Assembly: GCA_964544655.1 (NCBI GenBank)
Contig: CAZJCM010000003.1
Location: 32,882 to 96,881, forward strand
Length of the DNA stretch: 64,000 nucleotides
DNA from: HyVt-443 sp964544655
GTDB lineage: Bacteria > Pseudomonadota > Gammaproteobacteria > Chromatiales > Chromatiaceae
Direction: 5' to 3'
The position numbers and the translations under genes were made by a program. The notes under the pieces are model-generated. The model worked only from the letters and a program-made list of their open reading frames with translations, was not told where the DNA came from and made no database searches. Positions 25,957-35,091 of this stretch are shown piece after piece. Positions within the stretch are counted from its first letter, which is position 1. Every line of letters begins with the position of its first letter.

Positions 25957-27045
25957 ATGAACGAGCCCCACCAGATCACCAATGAGCCCGCACTGAGCAT
26001 CGTCATCCCGACCATCGATGAGGCGGCGACGCTGCCGCATCTGCTGGGGCAACTGCAGAATCAGCAGGCCGTCCGCATGGAGGTGATAGTGGCGGACGGC
26101 GGCTCGACGGACTCCACCCGCAGTATCGCCCGGGAAATGGGTGCCCGCATCGTGCAAACGGCGCCGGGCCGAGGCCGGCAGATGAACCGTGCAGTAGCGG
26201 CCTGTAACGGCAAATGGCTGCTGTTTCTGCACGCGGACTCCAGACTCACCGATACGCGGCAACTCGCCTCTGCCCTGGAGGCCCTGCAGCAGCGCATACA
26301 GTCTCAGGGAAATGACCGGGTGGCCGGCCACTTCCGCCTCCGCTTCAGCCAGCAGGAGGGCGGCCGTCGACGCGCCTACCGTTACTATGAGAAAAAGAGC
26401 GAACTCAACCGGCCGGAGTGCACCAATGGCGATCAAGGCTTTCTGTTGAGCCACCGCTTTTTTCTGCAACTGGGCGGTTTCGATGAAAGCCTCTGGTTCC
26501 TCGAGGACCAGCGGCTGGCCGAAAAGATCCGCAGCCAGGGAACCTGGATCACCCTGTCCGGTGAGATCATCACATCGGCCCGACGGTTCGAGCAGGAAGG
26601 TATGCTGCGGCGCATGATCCTGTCAGCGCTGATCATGAATTTCCACAGCATCGGCCTGGATGAGTTCTTCCAGCGGGCAGGCAGCGTCTACCGCAATCAG
26701 ACGGAAACGGGCAGGCTCTGTATGAGCCCCATCTTTCGTCTGATCCGGGAACTCAACCGGGAGGCCGGCATGGCCGAAGCCCTACGCCGCTGGCAGGCCA
26801 CCGGACGCTACGTATGCAGCCACGCCTGGCAGCCGTTTTTCTGGCTCGACGTGACACTGCAACCCCTGCTGGGACGGCGCCGCCCTTTTCTGTGGCTGCA
26901 TGACCGCCTGCTCCAACCGGTAATCGGTCTGCCACCCTTCACCACCGTCAGCGCAGCGCTGACCTGGATCTGGTTCCGTCTCAGCGGACTGACCTTCAGA
27001 CTGCTGGAACAGGGGTGCCTCAGGCAGCCTCCAACAGCGCATTGA
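25957..27045 (+). CDS. Family 2 glycosyltransferase
   Basis: This 362-aa protein opens with ALSIVIPTIDEAATL and has the VADGGSTDST nucleotide-sugar site and an LFLHADSRL metal-binding motif, matching GT2 enzymes of the kind annotated TIGR04283. The last 150 residues are extra relative to the catalytic core and contain a hydrophobic C-terminal stretch. The ATG at 25957 gives the family N-terminus; 23 codons upstream are open. The acceptor is unknown. Its 3' end overlaps the convergent isocitrate dehydrogenase gene by 26 bases. Confidence 0.8.
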   Translation: MNEPHQITNEPALSIVIPTIDEAATLPHLLGQLQNQQAVRMEVIVADGGSTDSTRSIAREMGARIVQTAPGRGRQMNRAVAACNGKWLLFLHADSRLTDTRQLASALEALQQRIQSQGNDRVAGHFRLRFSQQEGGRRRAYRYYEKKSELNRPECTNGDQGFLLSHRFFLQLGGFDESLWFLEDQRLAEKIRSQGTWITLSGEIITSARRFEQEGMLRRMILSALIMNFHSIGLDEFFQRAGSVYRNQTETGRLCMSPIFRLIRELNREAGMAEALRRWQATGRYVCSHAWQPFFWLDVTLQPLLGRRRPFLWLHDRLLQPVIGLPPFTTVSAALTWIWFRLSGLTFRLLEQGCLRQPPTAH

Positions 27046-29248
27046 AGGTTGCACTGGGGCGCATCGCCTGGGTCAACTTGCCCGGGCCCGGATGGTAGTA
27101 ACCACCCAGGTCCACGCTATGGCCCTGGGCCGCATTCAATTCAGCGACAATCTTCTCCTCGTTCTCAGCCAGGGCCTTGGCCAGCTTGGCGAAACGCTGC
27201 TGCAGCACCTTGTCTTCGTCCTGCCCGGCCAGTGCCTCCGCCCAATACAGGGCCAGGTAGAAATGGCTGCCCCGGTTATCCAGCTCATTGACCACCCTGG
27301 AAGGGGATTTGTTGTTCTCCAGGAGCTTGCCGGTGGCCTGGTCCAAGGTCCGCGCCAGGATGCCGGCGGTCTCGTTGCCGGTGACGCTGCTCAAATGCTC
27401 CAGCGACGCAGCCAGGGCCAGGAACTCACCCAGAGAGTCCCAGCGCAGGTGCCCCTCTTCGACGAACTGCTGGACATGCTTGGGTGCGGAGCCGCCGGCC
27501 CCGGTCTCGAACAGGCCGCCCCCCTTCATCAGCGGCACGATGGAGAGCATCTTGGCGCTGGTGCCCACCTCGAGGATGGGGAACAGGTCGGTATTGTAAT
27601 CACGCAGCACGTTGCCGGTGACGGAAATGGTGTCCTTGCCCGCCTTCATCCGCTCCAGGGAGAAGCGCGTGGCCTCCTCCGGGGACATGATGTGGAGCTC
27701 CAGCCCGCTGGTGTCGTGATCCTGCAGATAGCGTTTCACCTTCTGGATCAGTTGGGCGTCATGGGCCCGTGTCTCATCCAGCCAGAACACCGCAGGGGCA
27801 CCGGTGGCCCGGGCCCGGGTGATGGCCAGCTTGACCCAATCCTGGATCGGCAGATCCTTCACCTGGCAACTGCGCCAGATGTCCCCCTCCTCCACCGGCT
27901 GCTCCAGCAGCGTGTTGCCGCCGGCGTCGACGATGCGGATGGTGCCCGTCCCCGGCGCCTCGAAGGTCTTGTCATGTGAGCCGTACTCCTCCGCCTTTTG
28001 CGCCATCAGACCGACATTGGGCACGGTGCCCATGGTGGCGGGATCGAAGGCGCCATGCTCCTTGCAGAAGCTGATCACCTCCTGGTACACGCCGGCATAG
28101 CTGCCATCGGGAATCACGAACTTGGTATCGTGCAGCTTGCCGTCCGGCCCCCACATCTTGCCGGAGGAGCGAATGGCCGCCGGCATCGAGGCATCGATGA
28201 TCACATCGCTGGGCACATGGAGATTGGTGATCCCCTTGTCCGAGTTGACCATGGCCAGTTCCGGCCGGTTGGCGTAGCAGGCCTGGATATCGGCCTCGAT
28301 CTCGGCCCGCTGCTGCTCCGGCAGATCGGCGATCTTGGCCAGGAGATCGCCCAGGCCGTTGTTGGGGTTGACCCCCAACTGCTCGAACAGGGCGGCATGC
28401 TTTTCCAGCACATCCTTGAAGAAGACAGAGACCGCCTGGCCGAAGATGATCGGGTCCGAGACCTTCATCATGGTGGCCTTCAGGTGCAGGGAGAAGAGGA
28501 TATCCTGTGCCTTCGCATCTTCGATCTGCTGTTCGAGGAACTCACGCAACGCCCGCCGGCTCATGTAGGTCGCATCGACCACTTCACCGGCCAGCAGCGG
28601 GTAGCTGTCTTTCAACAGGGTTACATTCCCCTCCGTATCGACGAACTCGATTTTCGCCTCCGTCGCCTGATCGAGGGTGATCGATTTCTCATTGGAGCGG
28701 AAGTCGCCCGCCGCCATATGGGCGACATGGGATTTCGAGGTGGCGCTCCACTCCCCCATGGAGTGGGGATTCTTCCGCGCATAGTTCTTCACTGCGGGGG
28801 GCGCCCGGCGGTCGGAGTTGCCCTCCCGCAATACCGGGTTTACCGCGCTGCCCAGGATCTTGGCGTAGCGCGCCTTGATCTCCCGCTCTTGGTCGTTCTG
28901 CGGCTCCTGCGGGTAGTCCGGGATATCGTAGCCCTGGGCCTGCAGTTCCGCGATCGCAGCCTTCAACTGGGGGATGGATGCGCTGATATTGGGCAGCTTG
29001 ATGATATTGGCCAGCGGGTCCTGGGTGAGGGCCCCCAGCACGGCGAGGTCGTCGGTCTGTCTCTGCGCCTCGGTGAGATTATCCGGGAAATTGGCGATGA
29101 TCCGGCCGGCAAGTGAGATGTCCCTGGTCTCGATCTCGATACCGGACCCCTGGGTGAAGGCCTTGATGATAGGGAGCAGGGAGCAAGTCGCCAATGCGGG
29201 TGCCTCGTCGGTTATCGTATAAACGATCTTCGATGTTTGATCTGTCAT
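27020..29248 (-). CDS. icd: Monomeric NADP-dependent isocitrate dehydrogenase
   Basis: This 742-aa protein has the length and sequence of the monomeric (IDH-II) class: an IPDYPQEPQND segment, GSAVNPVLREGNSDRRAP, a HMAAGDFRSNEKS stretch and ETGAGGSAPKHVQQ near the C-terminus. It interconverts isocitrate and 2-oxoglutarate plus CO2; run in reverse it fixes CO2 with NADPH. AGGAAG lies about nine bases before the ATG at 29248. It follows aclA on the same strand with a dead gene fragment between, and pntAB at 17.6 kb could supply NADPH. Confidence 0.95.
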   Translation of the reverse strand: MTDQTSKIVYTITDEAPALATCSLLPIIKAFTQGSGIEIETRDISLAGRIIANFPDNLTEAQRQTDDLAVLGALTQDPLANIIKLPNISASIPQLKAAIAELQAQGYDIPDYPQEPQNDQEREIKARYAKILGSAVNPVLREGNSDRRAPPAVKNYARKNPHSMGEWSATSKSHVAHMAAGDFRSNEKSITLDQATEAKIEFVDTEGNVTLLKDSYPLLAGEVVDATYMSRRALREFLEQQIEDAKAQDILFSLHLKATMMKVSDPIIFGQAVSVFFKDVLEKHAALFEQLGVNPNNGLGDLLAKIADLPEQQRAEIEADIQACYANRPELAMVNSDKGITNLHVPSDVIIDASMPAAIRSSGKMWGPDGKLHDTKFVIPDGSYAGVYQEVISFCKEHGAFDPATMGTVPNVGLMAQKAEEYGSHDKTFEAPGTGTIRIVDAGGNTLLEQPVEEGDIWRSCQVKDLPIQDWVKLAITRARATGAPAVFWLDETRAHDAQLIQKVKRYLQDHDTSGLELHIMSPEEATRFSLERMKAGKDTISVTGNVLRDYNTDLFPILEVGTSAKMLSIVPLMKGGGLFETGAGGSAPKHVQQFVEEGHLRWDSLGEFLALAASLEHLSSVTGNETAGILARTLDQATGKLLENNKSPSRVVNELDNRGSHFYLALYWAEALAGQDEDKVLQQRFAKLAKALAENEEKIVAELNAAQGHSVDLGGYYHPGPGKLTQAMRPSATFNALLEAA

Positions 29249-29379
29249 TGTTATCATCTTCCTAAAAGTTCTACCCAGTTACGTATCGGCATATACCAGA
29301 CGGCTTCAGTGCGACCACCATCCGGCCTTCGCATCCAGTGCCAACGTCACGCCCCATTGCCTTGTAATTCATAAGACAA

Positions 29380-29694
29380 TCACAAGCATAACGTACCTAT
29401 TCTGTGCGAATCCAGCCAAAAAAGGGGAATCCCGTCATTTTGCAACGAGTGGTGAAAAATCAATCCTGGATAAAAAAACAGGCCTGTTGCAGCCGGCCCG
29501 CAATCGATAAAATCCCCCAGGAACACGGCCTTGCCGGCCGACCGCCGACAGCCACCACCGCGCCGCTCATACCGGAGCTGCTGCAACAGCCGCTCCAGCT
29601 TGTCCGCCTGCCCATGGACGTCACCAATGAAATCGCATTGGGTCAAGATCCGCCACGCTGATTGCCACCCCGCAACGACCGGGGCGGCGTCCAC
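29380..29694 (-). pseudogene. Truncated metallophosphoesterase remnant
   Basis: A frame of 104 codons contains the calcineurin-like signature FIGDVHGQADKLERLLQQL and then VFLGDFIDCGP. In working enzymes the second motif reads GDxxDRGP; here the arginine is cysteine. The homology stops right after it, and the family's GNHE and later histidine motifs are missing. The remaining residues look random. It lies between aclA and icd, five bases after the aclA stop. I read it as a decayed gene. Confidence 0.7.
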
Positions 29695-29699
29695 ATACC

Positions 29700-32429
29700 T
29701 CAGCCGATGTGACTACACTTGCTGGCCGGCGTCCGGGTATCCATATTACGCCCGCGGTTGGTGTGGTCCTCGATCTCCGCTGCACTGCCGATCATGCGAC
29801 CGAACAGGAAGGTGGTGAAGGCCGCAGACTCCATCACCCGGTCGGAAATATCGCCATCCACATAGGGCCGCCACAGCATCTTCAGCAGGATAACCGCGAT
29901 CACCGCATCCACGTTCACACAGTAGACATTGCGGCTGACACCGACCTTGTACAGGGCCTGCACCAGTTCATGGTAGAAATCGAGGAATATGTTGTAACTG
30001 CCGCGCTTGTTGAACAGCTCGCTGACGAACACCTCCCGCGGGTCATAGTTCACCGGCTCGCCCTTGAATACCGGGTGATTGATGCAGGGAATCTTGGCGT
30101 AGGAGAGATCCCCCGCCGCTTTCGCCTTCTTCTTATAGGCCAGATATTCCTTGGCATAGGCCAGGGCCATTGCGGACAGATCGAGGCCGTGATCGCGGGC
30201 GCCTGGATTGACCAGGCCAGAGTCCCGGAAGCGGTCGAGCAGAAAGGAGATCGCTTCGTATCCATTACCGCCGTGGGCATAACCGGTGTGAGTGAGGAAA
30301 CCCAGGTAGCTCTTGTTGATCTGCACCCGCTTCGGCGCCTCCGGCCCATCGGCGCTGACCGCCCCCTTGGCGCCCTGGGCCGAAATGGTGCCAGGACCGT
30401 TGGAGATGATCAGCCCCAGCAGCACCGAGAAGGAGAACAGGGCCTCCATGTCCGGGCGCTGACCCAGCAGCGCCAGATGGGCGGTCTCGGCGAAGCTCCA
30501 ATCGTTGAGCAGCTCGCTGTCGGGCACACCGCAGAACTTACCGGGCTCCTGCTTCGCTTCGCTGGCGGCAGCACCAACCAGCGTACTGTAGATACGAAAA
30601 TGCCAGGGCAGGTTCTCCACCGTGGTGATGGAGATGCGTTTGCGCATCAGCGCCGGCCATGCCAGATGGGTAGTGATGGCAGCAAGAACCACCTGTCCGC
30701 GCAGCTGACCACCGAGCCGCTCTGCCAGGGCCTTGAGAAATTCGACGAACACCGACTTGGCACCCCGTGCCGTCATCGCAGCCAGCATGGCGCTGCCCCG
30801 GCTGCAGGCAGCATCGGAGACCAGTACCCGTGCCGGGTCACCATCCAACGCCTGATTCAGTTGATCGGTAAAATCAAACGCCGTATCGGAAGGGTCGTTC
30901 AGACCGCTCTTGCGAAACAGATCGACCAGGACCGCCGCAGCATCCCGTGCCGCCTCCACTTCACCCGGCCCGACCAGGGCAAGGGCCGCAGAGAGGCTGG
31001 TGTTCGGGCTGTTACCCGCCTGCCGCGCCGCCTCGGCTGCCGCCAGACCGATGCTGCCGCTCTGATTGACGAAGCCGTTGAGGGCCACATTGGCCAGCGC
31101 CACCCCGTTCATGTCGGGATATTCCCGCACCAAGGCCTGCACCAGGTTCTCCTCGTAACTGCGGGTGGAGGCATCCAGCACACTGGTGCCATGGATGCGG
31201 GTCACCTGGGTCTTCGGGTCCATCATCGAGGCGCCGGAGGCATCCTTCATCACCTGCCGTGGAAAGACTGCCCCCACCTGTTCGTCCAGGGCCGCTATCT
31301 GCTCATCATAGGGGGATACGGCCTGGACTACGGGCGGATTGAGCTGTTCTGGCAGCTTGATGCCCTGGGAATTGCTGAACCAGCACTTCAGAGAAAGGTC
31401 ACCCTTCGGGGCAAAGTCGGGCCCTACCCCGTTCTTCTCCATCACCGCGGTCATCGCCAGGGGGATATGGGCGATATTGATCACCACCGCCCCCTTCTCG
31501 GAGCAGACCGGGTTTTCCGGGGTGAAGATATCGTCCACGCCGAATTTCTGCATGAACCACTCTTCCTTGGCGGCCGCATTGTCACCGCTGCCGGCGATGG
31601 CACCGGCGTGGCCACAGGCCTTGGTCAGCTTCGCCTTCCAGCGTCCGACCACACAGGCCACCACCGGCTTGTCGAAGGAGAGATCGTGTTCATAGTAACC
31701 GCCGGGTTCGATATACATTACCGCCGCCTTGGAGCGGTCATCGTTATGGAAGGCGTGGGCCCACTCCATGGCGGAATAATGGATATACAGATCCTTGCCG
31801 GATGACAGGGAGACCGTGCTGCCCCAGCCCGCAGTGAGCAGATAGACGGCAATGGTGGTGGTGAAGTTGCCCGAGTTGGAATAGATCGCCACTGACCCCG
31901 GCACCAGAGATTCCTCCGGGTTGCTGCCGCCGAGGGCGCCGCCGATACGCACCCGGTTATGGGCATCGGCGATACCCAGGCAGTTGGCGCCGAAGATATC
32001 GATACCATGCATCTGGCCGATGGCACGGATCACCCGCGCATCCCGTACCGGCACCTTCTCGGTGAGGATCACGATCTTGTCGATATCGGGATTCACCCGC
32101 ACCGCCTCGAGCACGCCGTCGCGCACCCCGGCGGGGGGCAGATAGACCACCACCACATTGAAACGGTGGCCGGCCTCCATCGCCTCTGGCAGGTTGTCAT
32201 AGACGGGGATATCGCCATCCGCCGTCTTCATCACCGTACCTGAACGGCCTGGCGCGGTACCACAGACAATATTGCCACCGGAAAAGCTGTGGCTTACCGG
32301 TGTAACGGTACGGCTCTCACCGCCGGTGATATTGAGGACACAAACCCGGTCTTCCCGGGTGGCCAACTGGGCCAGTGAATCGATGCCCACGTAATAGTGG
32401 GGAAACGCTGCTACGCCTTGGGGATGCAT
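29700..32429 (-). CDS. aclA: ATP citrate lyase, large subunit (long, type II form)
   Basis: This 909-aa protein cleaves citrate to acetyl-CoA and oxaloacetate together with AclB. The N-terminal part is like succinyl-CoA synthetase alpha: CoA-site SVAIYSNSGNFTTT near residue 185 and the phosphohistidine loop CGHAGAIAGSGDN near 273. A middle region of about 300 residues (about 340-620) is extra relative to the ~610-aa subunit of green sulfur bacteria. The C-terminal citryl-CoA lyase/citrate-synthase-like domain has GYAHGGNGYEA near 716 and the acidic VNVDAVIAV stretch. AGAGGAAGG precedes the ATG. It follows aclB and mdh in one operon. Confidence 0.9.
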   Translation of the reverse strand: MHPQGVAAFPHYYVGIDSLAQLATREDRVCVLNITGGESRTVTPVSHSFSGGNIVCGTAPGRSGTVMKTADGDIPVYDNLPEAMEAGHRFNVVVVYLPPAGVRDGVLEAVRVNPDIDKIVILTEKVPVRDARVIRAIGQMHGIDIFGANCLGIADAHNRVRIGGALGGSNPEESLVPGSVAIYSNSGNFTTTIAVYLLTAGWGSTVSLSSGKDLYIHYSAMEWAHAFHNDDRSKAAVMYIEPGGYYEHDLSFDKPVVACVVGRWKAKLTKACGHAGAIAGSGDNAAAKEEWFMQKFGVDDIFTPENPVCSEKGAVVINIAHIPLAMTAVMEKNGVGPDFAPKGDLSLKCWFSNSQGIKLPEQLNPPVVQAVSPYDEQIAALDEQVGAVFPRQVMKDASGASMMDPKTQVTRIHGTSVLDASTRSYEENLVQALVREYPDMNGVALANVALNGFVNQSGSIGLAAAEAARQAGNSPNTSLSAALALVGPGEVEAARDAAAVLVDLFRKSGLNDPSDTAFDFTDQLNQALDGDPARVLVSDAACSRGSAMLAAMTARGAKSVFVEFLKALAERLGGQLRGQVVLAAITTHLAWPALMRKRISITTVENLPWHFRIYSTLVGAAASEAKQEPGKFCGVPDSELLNDWSFAETAHLALLGQRPDMEALFSFSVLLGLIISNGPGTISAQGAKGAVSADGPEAPKRVQINKSYLGFLTHTGYAHGGNGYEAISFLLDRFRDSGLVNPGARDHGLDLSAMALAYAKEYLAYKKKAKAAGDLSYAKIPCINHPVFKGEPVNYDPREVFVSELFNKRGSYNIFLDFYHELVQALYKVGVSRNVYCVNVDAVIAVILLKMLWRPYVDGDISDRVMESAAFTTFLFGRMIGSAAEIEDHTNRGRNMDTRTPASKCSHIG

Positions 32430-32451
32430 GTTGCCTTCCTCTTCGATCTCT

Positions 32452-32469
32452 TCCGGCCGTCAGGCCGGA
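32452..32469 (-). other. Hairpin in the aclA leader
   Basis: TCCGGCC and GGCCGGA form a perfect 7-bp stem with a four-base loop, 22 bases before the aclA ATG in the 182-base gap after aclB. The gap has no gene. The hairpin could protect the aclA part of a processed transcript. Confidence 0.4.
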
Positions 32470-32611
32470 GCCGCACATCTCTGCTTGGATTGGTTGGGCC
32501 GCAAATGAACATGAATAGACGCATATGTTCTTTAAACTGCCGAATGGCTGCCGGGAAAAATACAGGCCCAGGCATCATTCGCGACCAGAATTTCGGGTTA
32601 TGATTTCCGCC

Positions 32612-33883
32612 TCAGGCGATCCCCAGCCGCTTGGCCACCAGGTCCCGACCGCCCTCGTTCATCCACTTATCCGCCTCCTGGGCAAAATTGACCACCTCAC
32701 TCATGGCCGAATCGTGGCCGAACATCTGGTACGGCAGCCCGAGGGCATCCAGGGTATCGCGCAGATAGCCCATGCCCCGAATCAGGTTGGGACCACCCCG
32801 CCCGACCACCACATAGAGGGGCTGGGGGCCGTGGCTGTTGAAATGATCCCGCAGGGCGTCAGCCATGGCGCGAAAGGTCTCGTAGATATCGGTGTTGTTG
32901 GCCTTGCCGCCAATGATGAACAGAACATTGGATTGCCGCAGCCAGTACTTGTAGACGATGCGGCTGATGTCGTGCATCTTGGCGTAGGGAGGATTGCCGC
33001 CGAAGTCCGAGGAGATGGTGGCGGCATCACCCAGCAGCTCGGTGACCAGCGCATTGGCGCCACCGCCAAAGGTCATGGCGGTGATGGTCCCCTGTTCGTT
33101 GATCACGAACACGTCGGACTGACCCTGATAGGTGCGCAGCTGGTTCACTTCCTGCTCAAAATCCGAATAACTGGAGGTATCCAGCGCCTCCGGCAGATCC
33201 AGCCGCTTCCAGTTGGGGTCGTCATCGTCGAAGGCGCACTTGAAGTCGCAGGCCACCGGCGTCAGGCGGCCGTTCTTCCCCGGCATCATGCGGATCGGAT
33301 TCAACTCCAGGGTGGTCATACCGTAGGTGTGGTAGAGATCCCACAACTTGGGCAGATTCTGCACCAGCGGACTGATCAGCTCCCGTGGCGCCTTCAACCG
33401 CTTCAAGGCATTGGAGATGACGAAACCCTTGAGCCCGGTCAGGGGATCGAATGGGATACGGGCGATCTTCTCCGGCGGCAGCTCCTCGATATCCATGCCG
33501 CCATAATGGGTCAGTGTAATGGTGGGGGCACGATACTCGGTGCTGTCGGTGATGGAGAAATAGATCTCATGCTCCGCCGGCACCGCGCCCTCGAAGGTGA
33601 CACCTTCCGCCTTGGCCAGGGTGTTGTTATGAAAATGCTCGGCAAAATAGAGCCGTGCCTTCTCCTTCATCGCCGTGGGCACATCCTTGGCCCGCCCGAG
33701 CAGGCCGGCCTTCCCCTTCTTGCCCACGCCGCCCTTGAACATGGGCTTGACGAACACCTCGCCATGACGCGCAATCAGATCCCTGATCTGCTCCGCACTC
33801 GCCTCAGGTCCCAGCACTTCTGATGTGGGAAAGTCCACATAATCGAGGAGCATCCCTCCCCAATACATCCCGGTAATCTGCAT
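32612..33883 (-). CDS. aclB: ATP citrate lyase, small subunit (ATP-grasp)
   Basis: This 423-aa protein resembles the beta subunit of succinyl-CoA synthetase. FVKPMFKGGVGKKGKAGLLG is the ATP-grasp nucleotide-binding region, TLELNPIR carries a metal-binding acid, and the C-terminal half has the FGGGANAL and FIIGGKANNTD ligase motifs. It phosphorylates AclA and activates citrate. AGGAG lies before the ATG within the mdh 3' end, and mdh stops six bases upstream, so mdh-aclB-aclA form an operon. A citryl-CoA synthetase-type role is the alternative, but the AclA partner carries the lyase domain. Confidence 0.9.
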   Translation of the reverse strand: MQITGMYWGGMLLDYVDFPTSEVLGPEASAEQIRDLIARHGEVFVKPMFKGGVGKKGKAGLLGRAKDVPTAMKEKARLYFAEHFHNNTLAKAEGVTFEGAVPAEHEIYFSITDSTEYRAPTITLTHYGGMDIEELPPEKIARIPFDPLTGLKGFVISNALKRLKAPRELISPLVQNLPKLWDLYHTYGMTTLELNPIRMMPGKNGRLTPVACDFKCAFDDDDPNWKRLDLPEALDTSSYSDFEQEVNQLRTYQGQSDVFVINEQGTITAMTFGGGANALVTELLGDAATISSDFGGNPPYAKMHDISRIVYKYWLRQSNVLFIIGGKANNTDIYETFRAMADALRDHFNSHGPQPLYVVVGRGGPNLIRGMGYLRDTLDALGLPYQMFGHDSAMSEVVNFAQEADKWMNEGGRDLVAKRLGIA

Positions 33884-33889
33884 TATCTA

Positions 33890-34831
33890 TTACTCCTGGC
33901 CCGCCATTCTCGAGACCGTCTCTTTCACCGTCTCAACCGTTTGATCAAATTTTGTCCGTTCTTCCCGGGTGAGTTCGAACTCGATCACCCGCTCTACGCC
34001 CCCGGCACCGATGACGCAGGGCACGCCGACAAAATAGCCGTCGACACCATATTCACCGCTACACAACGCAGCAGAAGGAATTACACGCTTCTTGTCCTTC
34101 AGGTAGGCCTCCGCCATCTCGATGACCGAGGCCGCCGGGCTGTAGAAGGCACTGCCGTTACCCAGCAGCTGAACGATCTCGGTGCCTGCCCCCTGGGTGC
34201 GCTCCACCACCTTGGCGATCTGCGCCTCACTCAACAGATCGGTCACCGGAATCCCACCGACGGTCGCAGTGCGCACCAGGGGAATCATGGAGGGTCCGTG
34301 GCCACCGATCACCATCGCCGAGACATCCTCCACCGACAACCCGGTCTCCATCGCGAGAAAGGTGCGGAAGCGCCCGGAATCCAATGCACCGGCCATCCCC
34401 ACCACCTGGTGCCGGGACATGCCCGTGCGCTGGTGAAAGGCGTAGATCATGGCATCCAGCGGATTGGTAGTAATGATCACGAAGGCATCCGGCGCGTACC
34501 GCTTCACCTGATCGGCCACATCGCGGATGACCCGCAGGTTGATCTCCAACAGATCTTCCCGGTTCATACCCGGCTTCCGCGGGACGCCGGCGGTGATGAT
34601 CACCAGATCGGCATCGGCAATGGCGGCATAGTCCCCACTGCCCGAAAGGGCCACATCATAGCCGCCGTGAGGGCGCAGTGCCATCAGATCCAGGGCCTTG
34701 CCTTTGATCGGGTTCTCCAGCTGAGGAAGGTCTATGATCACCACATCCCCAAGCTCTTTCTGGGTTGCCAGCAACGCCAGGATACCGCCAATCTGACCAC
34801 CACCGACAAGCCCTATTTTTTTTCTACCCAT
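33890..34831 (-). CDS. mdh: Malate dehydrogenase (LDH-like type), first copy
   Basis: This 313-aa enzyme interconverts oxaloacetate and malate. It has the GLVGGGQIGG NAD-binding loop, an aspartate after the second strand (VVIIDLP) indicating NAD, the RKPGMNR substrate loop specific to malate dehydrogenase, NPLDAM, and catalytic DSGRF and GGHG. The residue after GGHG is proline where most relatives have aspartate. The ATG at 34831 has AAGGAG nine bases upstream; 16 upstream codons are open but not homologous. It heads the aclBA operon and is divergent from a second mdh gene. Confidence 0.92.
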   Translation of the reverse strand: MGRKKIGLVGGGQIGGILALLATQKELGDVVIIDLPQLENPIKGKALDLMALRPHGGYDVALSGSGDYAAIADADLVIITAGVPRKPGMNREDLLEINLRVIRDVADQVKRYAPDAFVIITTNPLDAMIYAFHQRTGMSRHQVVGMAGALDSGRFRTFLAMETGLSVEDVSAMVIGGHGPSMIPLVRTATVGGIPVTDLLSEAQIAKVVERTQGAGTEIVQLLGNGSAFYSPAASVIEMAEAYLKDKKRVIPSAALCSGEYGVDGYFVGVPCVIGAGGVERVIEFELTREERTKFDQTVETVKETVSRMAGQE

Positions 34832-35021
34832 GGATACCCGCTCCTTCCGCAATTCCGCCGCTTTCCACTCATCCACCACACAATCTTAATTCCGTAACTT
34901 TATAAAGGGTAATGGAAAATTCATTGAATTGGAAAAGGTTATGGAATCGACCGACAGCGGGTCATCCGGCAAGCCGAACAGGCACCCGGCAGCAATGCAA
35001 AAAGCATCCTGAAAGAATTAC

Positions 35022-35049
35022 TGGACAGATGTCCATCTGTGTCTATATT
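35022..35049 (+). promoter_or_regulatory. Strong candidate promoter of the second mdh gene, with a palindrome over the -35
   Basis: TGGACA (five of six consensus) and TATATT (five of six) are 16 bases apart, 43 bases before the ATG. The perfect palindrome TGGACAGATGTCCA (35022-35035) covers the -35 box and could be an operator for a dimeric regulator. Confidence 0.6.
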
Positions 35050-35091
35050 TATCAAAGCGATCACCCCTACCTTCTCTGGAGAAGACAAGAC

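Noticed and set aside
29709..31805. A 698-codon plus-strand frame opposite aclA
   Set aside because: The minus-strand translation is a clear ATP citrate lyase subunit; the plus-strand frame has no recognisable motif and no ribosome binding site.
32525..33823. A 432-codon plus-strand frame opposite aclB
   Set aside because: It mirrors a well supported ATP-grasp gene and has no homology that I can see.
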